Positions 1-11,092 of a stretch of 64,000 nt of DNA are shown here, one piece after another. Within the stretch, counting starts at the first letter, position 1; every line of letters starts with the position of its first letter. A program made the position numbers and the translations under genes. The DNA comes from Kingdonia uniflora (Eukaryota; Streptophyta; Magnoliopsida; Ranunculales; Circaeasteraceae), in NCBI GenBank assembly GCA_014058105.1, contig JACGCM010002201.1:186001-250000 (forward strand). Reading direction: 5' to 3'. The notes beneath the pieces are model-generated. The model ran no database searches. It was given only the letters and a program-made list of their open reading frames with translations, and had not been told where the DNA came from.

Positions 1-1700
1 TTTTATCTCTCACAGTGATCCGTTGCCCATGGTGTTAAGCGAGCTTGACTCATCTCAGCTTCCTTCCTATACATGTAGGACATTTCCGAACAGATTCTAC
101 GCAATTCCTTAATAAATACATGCATAGGGAGATCTCTCACTTTCACAATAACATTATTCCAACTCTCAATATGATTAGTGTAAGCCACTCTGTATGTGAA
201 CAAATGACAAACAATCGAAATCAAATGCCAAATGTGTATAAAATGATGACAAATTGAAACACAACAACTGCAAAAGGAATAATAATGAACTGATGATAAA
301 TAAATATGCAAATGGAGTAATGATGACTATTCCTGAAATACCAAATGGCAAGTTTATCAATAGATAATGTCAATATACCTACTAATTGGAATGTATAGAT
401 TAATATGTATTGGAATACCTAGTATGTTTCCCATGTTTCCTTGGGAATACCTAGTATGTATTGGAGACCCACTGGATCCGTATTTCGGATAGCATTCATG
501 TGTTTGTCGAAATCAATACTGGTTAGGGCCTCTACTGCCATCCTAAATATGATCCTCGTGCTTTCGAGGGTAGTTTTAATGTTGTTCAATATGTGGAAGA
601 CACAAAACGTATGGATTGCAAATAGAAATACCTTGGGTACAGTATTAATAATTTTGGGGTTCCTGTCAGATATAATGACGAATCGAGTGTCATAACTGTG
701 GAAATTATACCCAAACATCTCTATGAAGTATTTCGAACTTTTGATGGTCTCTGAGTCTATTACTAAAAACGCAAATGGAAAAATATGATTGCTTGGGTCA
801 ATGGCGATGGCTGTTAGTAGTGAGTCCCACGATATCTCCCTTTCAAAAAAGTTATGTCAATCACAGCAACGGGTCTCAATAATTTATAGGTTTTTTGGGA
901 GGACCAAAACACCAAAAACACATCATGAATCTTTTATCCTTACAACTCATAGTTTCAATGTCAAACACCAAATCTGGGTCAACCAACCTCACTTCCGTAA
1001 AGTAGCTTGTAAGTAGTTGGCATGCGTGCTCAAAGCTGTCTCGCATTTGAAATAATTACGTAGATCAAATGATAAACATCCAAGTACAAATAATAAACAT
1101 CAAAGTAAAAATGATACAGTAAGTCTACCAAATGACATGCGATAAAATGATAAACATTTTTGTACGAATGACAGGTAATGGGGAACAAATTACATATAAG
1201 ATGATAATACCTCTACGTGGGCTTTTTCTTTTGTAAACCAAGCAAGATTATATGTTACATCAATATTGTGATTAATTTACATATCATCAATAACTCCAGA
1301 AGGTTTGTAGTTTGGGTCTTTTCGTAGTTTTTACTTGATTATAGAAGCAACCCATCTACTAGATGCTGCCTTATACACGTTTCCACCATCAGTTTCTACT
1401 TTGATGCATGTATGCACGAAGCAATAAGTACTTGCTCTAAATAGGGCAGAACATAGAAACCTTATCGCGTAAATCCTCCAAGAGCAATTATGACCATTGC
1501 AACGTACCATAATTTTATATTCGTTGCTCAAAATGTGTACGAGATTGAACTTATTTACAACTGTATAAGCTCTTATGTGATTCTTGAGTACAATCCTATC
1601 TCGATATAGATCACCAATGTTAAACTCTTTACTAAAGTCATAGAGATCCTCCGTGTATATAGCAGATTTGAACCAGAAATCCACAAGATCTTTCACCTGT
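1..1700 (-). pseudogene. MULE (MuDR-type) transposase, decayed and cut by the window edge
   Basis: Transposase of a Mutator-like DNA transposon, read right to left. At 1331-1696 is a MuDR N-terminal DNA-binding-like domain, with a pattern of the kind VRCNGHNCSWRI followed by SRWVASII. At about 719-830 comes a stretch with AIAID followed by FPFAF, the usual first catalytic Asp region. At 419-718 are VIISDRNPKI (second catalytic Asp) and CVFHILNNIK (the Cys/His helix). At 3-230 is the C-terminal part with the SWNNVIVKVRDLP and LTPWA motifs typical of MULE proteins. The pieces lie in different frames with stops between them, so it is a pseudogene. The true C-terminus lies outside the window. Terminal inverted repeats were not found by eye. 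Confidence 0.78.
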
Positions 1701-1819
1701 TTGGGCTATGGCTCAAACCAAAATTCAGCTGAGCAAATAAGAAATATGCTTCTTAGCATGATACTACTTTGATAAAAAAAATGTTAAAACACACCTCACA
1801 AATGATAAATTTTGCGAGC

Positions 1820-2140
1820 TTACCTGAAGGTTTAGTTTGTCCAATAATAGGTTCGGGTTCAATTGAAAGAGGAACATTAGTTAACATAAGTTTATTTGAA
1901 AGATGAACATTAGTTAACATAGGTTCATTTGAGAGATAAATATTTGATTGAGGAATACAAGGTTCATTTGAGAGAGGAATATTAGTAAGGATAGTTTCAA
2001 AAGGTTCATTTGATTGAGGAATATTAGTTAACATAGGTTTATTTGAGAGATAAATATTTGATTGAGGAATACTAGGTTCATTTGAGGGAGGAACATTAGT
2101 ACAAATTGTTTCAAGAGATTCATTTGATTAAGGAACATCA
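1820..2140 (-). repeat. Coding minisatellite with 114-bp higher-order period beside the MULE
   Basis: Units of about 33-39 bp built on GGTTCATTTGAGAGAGGAAT repeat through this stretch. A larger 114-bp block (38 codons) is visible, with AACATAGG recurring just before 1921 and again near 2035. On the minus strand the repeats stay open and encode variants of LTNIPLSNEP. They lie upstream of the MULE DNA-binding region, so they may be a low-complexity N-terminal segment or linker of that protein. Confidence 0.7.
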
Positions 2141-2487
2141 TCTACTAAAGGTCTAAACCTACGTGGATCAAGCCCTCTGCCGTTTATTTCAGGGTAACCC
2201 CTGTATTCAGGTTTAGGATCAGGAAATGAGTTATGACGCAAAGGTCCCCCCACTTTGGTGGTAGACAACCCTTTACCTGAACTAGTATCTTTGGTGGTGG
2301 ACAACCCTTTACCTGAAGAACAAAAATCAGAAATAAAGTTCTGGGAATTCTGGGAAGGTACCATACGTTCATTAACAATCCATTTGTAAAAGGCTGTGCC
2401 GGGATTGCTTTTATGCATATTGATCATTAGGGTGAAGTCCTGGAGTGATGAAATTGTGCATGCACAACTATGGACGAAGTTGTACAA
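2128..2487 (-). CDS. Hypothetical 119-aa ORF upstream of the MULE transposase
   Basis: Open frame from an ATG at 2487, overlapping the minisatellite at its end. It contains a tandem SGKGLSTTK duplication around 2262-2320. Its place directly upstream of the MULE DNA-binding domain suggests an N-terminal extension or first exon of the transposase, but no recognisable domain was seen. It could equally be a chance ORF in repeat-rich DNA. Confidence 0.3.
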   Translation of the reverse strand: MYNFVHSCACTISSLQDFTLMINMHKSNPGTAFYKWIVNERMVPSQNSQNFISDFCSSGKGLSTTKDTSSGKGLSTTKVGGPLRHNSFPDPKPEYRGYPEINGRGLDPRRFRPLVDDVP

Positions 2488-2599
2488 CTTACAGTCCTCA
2501 CGATGGATTCCGCTTGTTTCTTCAAGGAGTGTAATGAAATCTTCATATGATCAGTGCGCTCTTAGTGAGATAAGTTTCGAACTTCCTCCAACATAACTA

Positions 2600-3880
2600 G
2601 CGATTGATCTGATCTTTGGACGTATGATATCCCCCCCAAAATGAACAATGGTATAAAACTAAACACCATCCATCCTTGGAACAAATGATATAAATAAATA
2701 ATTCTGGTGATAATGTAGCTAAAACAAATGAGAAAAATGATAATAAAAATAATAACAAAGCAGAAGATAAATGATATAAAACTCAACTCTAGCAATCCCT
2801 CAAAACAAATGATAGGAATCCCAAAATAAATGATATCAATGAATAATTCCGGTGATATAGTAGCGGAAAATAAATGCTAACAATGAAACAAAAAAAGGGC
2901 AAATAATAAAGTAGCAAAAGAAAAATGATTATGTACAAATTGTATCGTCTTGCATAACATTTTTCTTAAAAAAAACCATTAAATCATGATGCGGATACAA
3001 AGTAAGAGTTGATGGATACAAAGTTAGAGATAATATTTACTTCAACGGTTACTTCAACAGTCGAAGAGAAGGATAACAGCGATCTTTAACAACGAGAATA
3101 ACCTAGGATAGCAACGATCCTTTTATCCCCAATGACCTCTGTGTGAGGACTTTAGCGAATGCACAATGATAGTTGGAAGACTTGGTATATCAAGGAGACA
3201 AACAGTACATCAAAGAGAATCTGCTTTGATTTTTGTAGAAGTTTTGTTGTAGAAGAAGAAGCTTTAATATTTTTTAAGGTTGGTAGTTTATTTTAGGGGG
3301 AATCTTCCCTCTTATTACTGTAGTAGATTAAACTACTCAGCAACTTCAGTAGGGATGGTTTCTCATTTGTTCTATATTATTTGTCAATTATTTTGCCAGA
3401 ACTTTGTTATTTTTTAAAAATCTTTGGAATATTTTTGTTATAGCTTTGTCATTTGATCAGTAATTTTTGTGATTTGGTAGTTTTATTACTGTAGCAGATT
3501 AGACTACTCATCAATATTTAATGTTAGAGAATAGGGGTGGCAGCTAGGGGGTAGTAGGTGGAACCAATATTAATTTGCTAATTTTAGTATCAATTTTGGA
3601 AGTGGCTTGCCAAAGTATCGATTTTGTAAAGTTGGCATAAGGTAGTATTTATTCTCATAATTGTTGATGTACAAATTACACATCTTATTTCTTTATTTTT
3701 TCCAAGGCAAGCTGGGGTGGGTTCAGCAAACCCGATGACCATCTATCATTTAGCAAAATAGAAAGGATTACATCCTAGTGAATCTCTTTCCCCTAACATC
3801 TTCTTTAATATCTTTATACAATTCACTAGGAAATATGTTATGGGAATAGATCGTGAAACTAATACAAGTTAAGTGTCCTG
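2600..3880. other. AT-rich stretch without a recognised gene
   Basis: No supported coding region. The motif ATTACTGTAGYAGATTARACTACTCA occurs twice, near 3316 and 3485, about 170 bp apart in the same direction. This may be a MULE terminal or subterminal region, but no matching inverted repeat was found at the other end. Confidence 0.4.
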
Positions 3881-4250
3881 CAAGGAAATCTGCACCATGG
3901 TTAACCTCTAACTCTCTGGTATATCTTGAACTCTGAAATGCCTGGTATGAGGTTCATAATAGTACGATAAGTCTGTAGACATCTCCATGGAGGTCTGACC
4001 CCATCCCTTTTATATAAGAAACCATGCATTCTTAGTCTGTGCTGATCTAGATTCTTGGTACTCCCATATTTTTTGCAATCTCAAGACCTTCTTTGGTAGC
4101 TTGCATCTTATGCAGAATAATATCTACATGCTCAACAATCCCTGTATAAGCTGCTAAACACGCACCTTCATTGTTCCTTATCAATCCTCCAATACCTCCT
4201 CTTGTAGTTGTATAAGGGCCATTAATGTTGATTGGCATAATACCTTAAGG
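3880..4250 (-). pseudogene. RNase H-like (RVT_3) domain remnant
   Basis: The segment at 4047-4238 reads as the first half of a plant reverse-transcriptase-like RNase H domain, with motifs such as GGIGGLIRNNEGACLAAYTG and the conserved EGLEIA helix. After frame breaks, the downstream part (about 3880-4030) ends in a VNHGADFLAGH-like pattern matching the usual N-x-x-AD-x-LA end of the domain. Such domains occur at the end of non-LTR (LINE) polyproteins and as standalone plant genes. The context favours a decayed LINE fragment, but no LINE reverse transcriptase was seen. Confidence 0.6.
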
Positions 4251-4444
4251 TGGGGGATCTCATGCAACCAGAATTGGAGTGAAAAGAGTGTACACAGGTT
4301 TAATTGTCTAGGTTTCACAACAGCTTCTGTTCCTAGTAGTGTTTTCAGATTTCTTCAATGTGTAGTTAAGTTTGACCATAACATCATCTAAATTTCTTTC
4401 AAAATATTTGGTACATTCATGTATTTGTTCCTAAAGACTCTATC

Positions 4445-4941
4445 TGTAAGTGCTTAAATTCGGGACTCAAACTTAGTTTTCACACCAAAATATCCATAAT
4501 ACTAGACAATAATCACTAAAAAAGTAAGATTTAGCGTGGAAACCTTTAAATAGATAAACACCATGACCTCTTAAGAGGATTTGAAAAGAATAGTATTATT
4601 GATCTTGTGATTATTAATTACAATCAATATTCTGGGTAGTGTTGATTAGACCTTCTAGATAGAAAAATATGTCCCTCATCTATTCTTCATTGCTCCTATT
4701 TATAGGTCTCATATCATGACCGTTTAATGACCACTATTCCTTCTTAATGAAGAACGTTACAAAAATAGTTCTGAACCGTCCAAGTAACGGTTGTACAACG
4801 GCTTGAATGATCCCATTTTCTTGTAGCGGCTCATCAATTTTCCATAAATGTGACATGTCATCTTGTAGTAATGAGGTCAAGCCGATGGTCTCTTGGTCAA
4901 TGTTTATTGTTTAATTTGAGATCCATAGTAAGCCCTTATAA
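4445..4941 (-). repeat. LTR of element D (3' LTR of a Tat-type remnant)
   Basis: Starts TGTAAGTGCTTAAATTC. It shares internal blocks with the element A LTR: TTAGCGTGGAAA, CATGACCTCTTAAGAGGA, and TATTTATAGGTCTCATATCATGACCGTTT. On the minus strand a purine-rich tract (GTTGAGAGGGGGTAAT) sits immediately upstream of it at 4942-4955. It is therefore the 3' LTR of an element read right to left. The 5' LTR of D is not in the window. Confidence 0.7.
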
Positions 4942-4955
4942 TTACCCCCTCTCAA
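4942..4955 (-). other. Polypurine tract of element D
   Basis: Minus-strand GTTGAGAGGGGGTAA directly precedes the LTR. The same GAGAGGGGGCG-type tract occupies the same place in A, and close variants do in B and C. It would prime plus-strand DNA synthesis. Confidence 0.6.
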
Positions 4956-5222
4956 CTAAAAGCAATAGTGGTTTTGGTTGAGAAGCTCGTTCAAGAATCT
5001 GAAGTCGGTGCTGCAGTCTTGAACTTGGTGAAGTTTATTGTGGTTCTTTGAATACTGGTCTCTAGAGATTATCCATTTGACTTGACTCTCAGGCTTCCCA
5101 GATGCATTACTTACGTTCTTCTTGTTTGTTAGAATTTGTAGCTTGTTTAATCAGTCTATAAATATCGTCTCTTCTGTTTGGAATAGTTAACTCATCTTTC
5201 TCTTGTAATGCTTAAAAATACA

Positions 5223-5551
5223 ATGGTGAAAAAAAGATCTTAGACCCGTTGTGAAGAACGTGAGATACGTATTGTGGCAGAGCTTATAAAGTTAAAACTC
5301 GCTATTTTGGCCAACAGTTACTAGCTGACCCAACATCGATATCGGTGGAGCCTGCTTATCAGGGTTTAACAACTTTTGAGGTGAAAGAAACCAATGAAGA
5401 TTATTTTTGGCTCTACTAATTTCATTGCGTCATTCTGGCTGAGGTGGATCGTGAGGATTGTCACCGTGGTATGGCGGAGAGTATCGAGGAAGATGAAGAC
5501 AATGTGGCCAGTGTGTGGGACAAAAATGTTCTCGCTAGTGGAGATGCATAG
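5223..5551 (+). pseudogene. RYFG small protein gene of element D, broken
   Basis: Antisense to the D polyprotein, just inside the LTR. The ATG at 5223 is followed by a stop, a frameshift near 5291 and an in-frame TAA near 5418, then the frame ends at 5551. Readable parts are EEREIRIVAELIKLK, then TRYFGQQLLADP, then FHCVILAEVDRED and an acidic tail. The same order (IRI..., YFG-x-Q, acidic block, FHY/FHC-x-L, basic-acidic tail) is found in element A at 6630-6968 and in part in C at 38306-38545. Function unknown. Confidence 0.5.
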
Positions 5552-5709
5552 GATGTAACTATGTTAACTTCTTGTTTGTACTTTGTACTGCTGAATAAAA
5601 TTTTATCTTATTTCTTTGTCTTTAGTAGTTTGTTTATGAACTCAACCTTATGTATATTGTTCTCGTAAACCTCCAACTTTTTTAAAAGATTGAATTGTAC
5701 TTGGGTAAT
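5552..5709. other. Element D spacer, interrupted by element A
   Basis: AT-rich spacer between the two small plus-strand genes of D. It continues at 21307 beyond element A. No gene seen. Confidence 0.4.
5705..5709. other. Target-site duplication of element A (left)
   Basis: GTAAT at 5705-5709 pairs with ATAAT at 21307-21311. The single G-to-A difference fits decay of an originally perfect 5-bp duplication. Confidence 0.55.
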
Positions 5710-6279
5710 TATAATAGCCTAATTTTGCATTTTGAACTTAGTCTTTACTTCAATGATAATCAGAGCGTTTAGATAAACAATAAACGAATACTAGCATAAA
5801 GTTTATCTTGGAAAACCTTTGTATAGGTTAAAAACTACGACCTCTCTTGAGGATTTAGAAAGAGAGAGATGTTATTAATAGTTGCTAGCTATTACAAGGG
5901 ATGTTATAAGTATTTTTGTAGATAGTGTTTGAGTAAAGATTCATCCCTCATTCATCTGGAATTCTTTGGTCTTATTTATAGGTCTTATAATATGACCGTT
6001 TGGCGACCATTATTATTCTTAATGATAGACGCTACAATATATAGTTGATAGTCTTTGAACTGATTATGTAACGATCTGATCTTGCTGTCTTGTAACAGCT
6101 TCATTAATGACGGAGTGCTTGTTGATTCGAACTGCTGATGTAGAGGTTGAGAATAGCAAGTAGAACTTTGTGGTTTCGTAATGTGCCATAAATGTGTCAC
6201 ATGTATGTTGATGAGGCCGAATGGTCATATGATGGTCGAAGATGAAGCTTGAGTTTGAGATGCAGAATAAGCCACTACA
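5710..6279 (-). repeat. Element A 3' LTR (left copy)
   Basis: Aligns with 20740-21306 along its whole length and ends CCACTACA. The first bases TATAATAGCC correspond to TGTAGTAGCC of the other copy, with two G-to-A changes that also destroy the canonical TG start. Confidence 0.88.
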
Positions 6280-6296
6280 ACCGCCCCCTCTCAGCC
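6280..6296 (-). other. Polypurine tract of element A
   Basis: Minus strand GGCTGAGAGGGGGCGGT immediately upstream of the 3' LTR. Confidence 0.7.
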
Positions 6297-6629
6297 AAGA
6301 GCACGACAAGCATTGTGGGCGAGTGGTATTGGTTGAGAAGCTTAATTAATACTGGAGAATTATTTCCAATGCTTCTTCATGAATATCTATTGTGGCTGTT
6401 GGGTTTCCTAGAACCAATGGTTCTGGTCAATATTATTTCACGGGAATTCCTTCTGTCGTTGGGAATTTGGAAAGTCATCTTTAATGTTGATTGCAATATA
6501 AATAACACTCTGACTTGCTGTTGCAGTTGTGATTAACCAAGTTTTTCTCTAAAATTTACCTTCTGTATTTTTCCTTTTGTTTTCTGTAATCTTCATGTTG
6601 TTGTCTATATCCTTCTTTCTGTTGAGAAG

Positions 6630-6968
6630 ATGGTAACCACTAGACAGCAGTCTCGAGAGGTTAGGATTCTTGTGAAAGTGGAAGAATTTCGCTTCTGATA
6701 CTTTGGGAATCAGTCCTTGAGTCTACCTATGCCAATTCTCGTGTCTTCTACCTTTCACGGTATGACATAAGAAGAGGTGGTGGAGGCAGAGGATGATCAT
6801 CATCAAATGGTACGTTTTCACTATCTGTTGACATCGGAGGAGGAACGTAGGAATGGGTTGCGTCTGCTGGCGGAGGAAGTTGTTACAACTAAAGATAAAG
6901 TAGCAGGTGTTCGTCCAAGGGAGTCTCACCGGTACCCTGCTGGTGAGTGGGTTCTATCTAAGAAATAG
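6630..6968 (+). pseudogene. RYFG small protein gene of element A
   Basis: A single frame of 112 codons from ATG 6630 to TAG 6968, broken by a TGA at 6696 (in the Arg position of the RYFG motif, consistent with CGA to TGA) and a later in-frame TAA. Readable parts include SREVRILVKVEEF, YFGNQSL, EEVVEAEDD and FHYLLTSEEERR. The frame otherwise stays open across these stops, and the order matches the copy in element D at 5223-5551. It is antisense to the element's genomic RNA and lies between the polypurine tract and the larger antisense gene. Function unknown. Confidence 0.55.
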
Positions 6969-8011
6969 GACCATTCTTCCTTCTCTTGTCGCGAAGGAGA
7001 TGCTTCCGCGAAGGGTTGGGTCAAGCACAGACACTTAAATTTCCTTGATTTCCAGTTCCTAGATTGCCTGAGCCATTCTTGCAGGGGATCAGAGTTTAGA
7101 TGCATGCTTCAATTTTTCATCTTTAGGCTTTGTTGCTGCTATTTTCATTTCTTGAAGAAGAGTTTCGGATTTTGAACTGATGTAGTCTGTAAAAGAATCT
7201 GCAGAACTGTCTGGAAAAAAAACTTGTTATCTGTAAAGCATTCTGTAAATTCTGAGATGTAAGAAACATTCGAGCTAATGAAAACTTTGAGTTCTTCCAA
7301 TTTTGTATTGTGTTTCGAACTGACTATTATATGTCTAGCATACTTGTAAACTGTCGTGTTTGATATGGAAAATTGTGAACTGAGTAACTCAAACTGGAAT
7401 TAAAATGTGAGGAACTAAAAAATGGTGAAAAGGAATTTTTGTCATCTGTTAAAGTATGACAAACATTTGTACTGAACTAAAAGAGGTTTAGTTGGTGTGG
7501 GCTATTAGGCATCAAGTTGTTGTGGAATATTCTTAAATAAATCGAACTGTAGTAAACTTAGTATGTATATCAGTGAAGGTAATGGGAAGTGAGGCTGAAA
7601 AGGGAAAGAACAAAAAATGTAATGAGGTCGTTTGGTGAATGTAAGTAATCAAGTAGCTAGTATAATCGTACTGATTGGAGAAGATTGGGATGCTCACGAG
7701 TTGTTGCTTTGAACTGACTAAAAGATGTCGTGATGTAGGTAGGTAAATGATATATGTCCCGTAGGTGCTTAGTTTGAGCTGCTGCTGGAGGTACTTGAAT
7801 ATTCTTTGTGAACTCCGTCTTCGCGGATGTGTTATCTGTGCGAATAAAATCTGAGGAGATATTTCGTATACTAGAAAATAGAAGATGTCAAAATATTCTC
7901 AGACTTTTGCTGATATTCTTGTTTCTAAAAATTTGTTCTTGTACAATATTTATTCCCTCAAAATTTGTTGGGGAGGCGATATGAGTGGTGCAAATATATC
8001 ACCATGTTGGC
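6969..8011. other. Spacer between small antisense genes in element A
   Basis: AT-rich, with many short stretches but no ORF supported by comparison with elements B, C, D or G. Confidence 0.4.
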
Positions 8012-8020
8012 TATATAAAA
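8012..8020 (+). promoter_or_regulatory. TATA box of the EWPL gene, element A
   Basis: CTATATAAAA lies about 75 bp upstream of the EWPL reading frame. Element D has CTATATAAGG at the same relative place (21628-21637). Conservation between two diverged elements argues for a real promoter driving transcription antisense to the LTR transcript. Confidence 0.5.
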
Positions 8021-8089
8021 TGTTGATCCTTGTCTATATGCCTTGTATCCTCTGCAGGAAAAGTTTGCTTTGATTTATTGCAAGTGACC

Positions 8090-8453
8090 ATAGTGAGGAC
8101 ACGTTCTCGGCGTGTTCGTCATGCAGCGGAAGGTATAGGTTGAACATCAAATTGGCTAAACTCCGTGAGTGCTACTTTTGCCTATTGCCTTATAATGTTG
8201 TATTACGAGAGTGGCCGTTGAAGATGGGCGAGTTAGATGACGAAGGCGGCAGGCGTGCAGAGTATGATCATTTTTTCTCTTGTGACATGTTTTGTGAGTT
8301 ACTGCTAGATGCAACTTTACGAGAAGAAGCTGTTCGAGAGATCGCACGGGACAAGCTTGCTGAAGAAGATGAGAGAACGTAGGAGGGAAGATAATACCAT
8401 GTGGTGTAGTAAATCATCCGGGCTGTTTTAAATGTAAATACATGCAATTGTAA
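8090..8453 (+). pseudogene. EWPL small protein gene of element A
   Basis: About 115 codons homologous to element D 21711-22070. The frame would start at ATA 8090, where D has ATG. It then has a one-base shift near 8140, is open from 8140 to 8382, and shifts again by one base before the conserved end. Shared features are VVLREWPL, an acidic-basic middle, F-x-CDMF, VREIARDKLAEEDERT and a C-terminal GGKIIPCGVVNHPGCF ending in TAA at 8453. No known family was recognised. The Cys/His spacing near the end could bind metal, which is only an inference. Confidence 0.6.
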
Positions 8454-8875
8454 GCTCAAACTTTGAGAGCTTGAATTAAATAAGTAAATGGTTTGCAGTG
8501 TTCTATTTTTTATTATCTGTTGAATGTAGAATAATAAAGATTGAATCTGCGCATTGGGAAAAATAAGATCAATGTGTTTGCTGAATTGCTCATTCGGTGA
8601 ATATTGGGGATTACAACTGTCTAATTTTAATAGTTATGTAGATAATTTAAAATTTTGAATATGTTGCTATGTTTAGGAATGACGTATATTGTGGTACGAT
8701 CTTGGTAAAGTATAAAATTAAGGTGTTTGATTATGCAGATTTTTTTGGGAAGGAGGGACATAATTTTTTAATGGCAGAAGGTAGAGAAAGACGTGATGAT
8801 GGTAAATTTAATCACAGAAGTCATGATAACGTTGTGAGACGAAATGATGTACCTGTAGGGGCATTAGGGGTGAAT
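8454..8875. other. Spacer upstream of the main antisense gene, element A
   Basis: Contains an open stretch on the plus strand (8669-8947) with no counterpart recognised elsewhere. It may be leader or promoter-proximal sequence. Confidence 0.35.
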
Positions 8876-8885
8876 GACACGTGTC
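8876..8885 (+). promoter_or_regulatory. G-box-like palindrome GACACGTGTC
   Basis: Perfect 10-bp palindrome with an ACGT core, 35 bp upstream of a TATA box. Element G has TGACACGT in the matching place (near 30270-30280). Such cores bind plant bZIP/bHLH factors, so this may be part of the antisense promoter. Confidence 0.4.
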
Positions 8886-8919
8886 TAAAAGAGCTATCAT
8901 TTCATAAACCGAGAGAGAG

Positions 8920-8927
8920 TATAAAAA
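8920..8927 (+). promoter_or_regulatory. TATA box upstream of the main antisense gene, element A
   Basis: GAGAGTATAAAAACTC, followed by a CT-rich stretch resembling a plant 5' leader. The counterpart in element G is AAGTATAAAATCTC at 30312-30325. The same order (ACGT core, AAACCG, TATA, CT-rich, GTAGAGAGAGA) is seen in both. Confidence 0.5.
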
Positions 8928-10387
8928 CTCGTCTCTCTCTCTCATAAATTATCTATAGTTATAGAGAGAGAGAAAAGTGGTATAACCAATGTCTCTAGAG
9001 AGAAAAATGGTTTGAGGTCTGAGCGTAATTTGGTAGATAAAGTTTTATCAGGTGAGAAAATTGTTGGAGAAGCAACGGGAGCAGTCAATCTCTGTGAAAC
9101 GTGTGGGTAAAGTAGAAGATTGTGGGTCTTCTAGTACAGGTTAGTAACTTGTTCTTCTGTTTTAATTGTATTGTCTAGTACTCTGTATATGATATTGTAT
9201 GTTCATTGCCGTTATATGGGTTGTATTTGGGGATATAACCGTTGAGAATGTAGGGGCTAAGAAATGATTGTTTGCCTATATTTTTACTGTTTAGAAATCC
9301 TTTGGGTATAAGAACAAAATCTAGAGAGAGAAAATTATTTTTGGAGAAGAAGAGAGAAAGTTGAAAATAATTTTATGTTATTTTGGAAAGTTTAAAAATA
9401 AATGCTTTGACTGGGTAAAAATGATAAGCTGAGTTGTTTCTGCTGTGTGTATGATATAACATGTCGTTGTGCAAGTGTTGAATCATAGATGTATAGAAAT
9501 TGATAAAAAAAAATGTGTGTACCTGTTGTTCCATTATGCGTTCAAAAAACATAAAGCCCTTGAGTAAATTTATAGTATCATCTAGTTCAGAGGAAACATC
9601 ATCGTTAGGTAGGGAGGACGATTGTAGTGGTATAGAAAAGACTGTAAAGAAGGTTGAAGTGAGTGTAGGTGTAGATGTTGGAGAACTCAGTGAAGTAAAT
9701 AATATTGTAGTGGAAGATGATATAAAAGTGAAAGAGAAATCATTTTTCATATATCCTGAGGGAGTAGATGTAGGGAATTTTTTTTAAAATTTTTAGAAGA
9801 AGTTAAAAGGAGAGTGGAGAAATTATGTGATGGAGCAAGGTCGGTGGTTTAGGACTTATGTGCCAGGAAAAGGGGAGGAAGGGGTATATTACCAAGTTCC
9901 CTGCCTGGATATGTGGAAAAAGGAGAAAGGTATTAATGAAGATGTAAAAAATTTGTACTATAATAGGACGGAGATGGCAAGCCCGAATGATGATTTTTTG
10001 TACTATTTGAACCAAGTCGTATACGGCCTTAAGATTTCCTTGACCTTTTTTCAAAAAGACGTTATGAATATATTGCAGTGTTGCCCTGCCCAATTTAATG
10101 GGAATGTATTTGAGATGATGAGGGTGTGTAAGGCACTGAATGATAAGTGGAGAGAAAATGAGACTGCAAAGCAGTTCCCAGCAGTGGATTTGCTGAAATT
10201 TTATAGACTGAAGTATGTCAAAGGTCGTAATTGCGGTTACATGTATAGTGATTCTTCTAGGCTAAAGTTTTTGACATCGAATCTACGGGTAGACCATGTA
10301 ATGACCACTTATTATAGGTAGGGGGTAATTGTATGTAGGTTTCAGACGAGCCAGCGCTCATCCTGAACTATAAGTATTATAATCCGA

Positions 10388-10465
10388 GTAAGTAACATCT
10401 GTCAACTCGACCAACCATCAGTTTGTCTTCAACCTGCTAACCATTTCCTTATTTTTTTTTGTCAG
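10388..10465 (+). other. Intron 1 of the element A antisense gene
   Basis: CCGA|GTAAGTAACA to TTTTTTGTCAG|GTCTTG, 78 bp, with an ideal donor and a pyrimidine-rich acceptor. The preceding exon ends NYKYYNP. Introns with the same flanking protein pattern occur in G (34122-34213) and B (48286-48378), and one in C (40963-41048). Confidence 0.65.
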
Positions 10466-11014
10466 GTCTTGATCTGAAATCTTTACTTGATAACACAAGC
10501 TTGTTTGATTATCTAGCCCTTGAGCAGGTCGAGATGAAACAAGTACTTGGTGAGTTAGGTACCTGTAAGGATAAAAGGGTAGATTCTAGAGTTCCCAAAG
10601 TGCAGCGTGCTCACGGGAATGGAGTTATGGTTGAGAAGAAGAAGGTTTATCTTCCTTTAGGTGACTTGACTGGTCACCCGCCGCCGGAGCCAAAGAATAC
10701 GAGTATTGGGTAGAAGTTGTAAAGGTTGAGAAAGACAGTGCCATAAGCTTCCCCTTCTACTGTGGTGGTGGCCTAAGGGATAGAGGGTGGAAAGTTTGCT
10801 GCTGAAGGTGTAGTGGAGGATTAGGTGGTGAATGAGGTCGCTCCTTTGGAGGTGGATAAGAGATCTCTAAAAGGGAAACAACATGAGCGCGAAGGCAGTG
10901 ACCAAACTCACGCGAAGGCTGTAGCCAAGTGGAGAGAAATGAAGCAAAAGTATTTTAAGATGGCGAGGACTGAGCTATAATAGCTCGAAGATGTGTTTCA
11001 AGAGCAAACAATGG

Positions 11015-11092
11015 GTGTACGTATTGATATTCTCTATATGCTACATTTATTATTGATATATATCTTACTGATCTCGTATCTTGTATTGGCAG
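11015..11092 (+). other. Intron 2 of the element A antisense gene
   Basis: After LEDVFQEQ, GTGTACGTATTG runs to CTTGTATTGGCAG. Element G has LEEIFQEQVAK followed by an intron (34799-34870), and B has EDEFKK followed by an intron (48934-48998). The placement is homologous. Confidence 0.55.
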
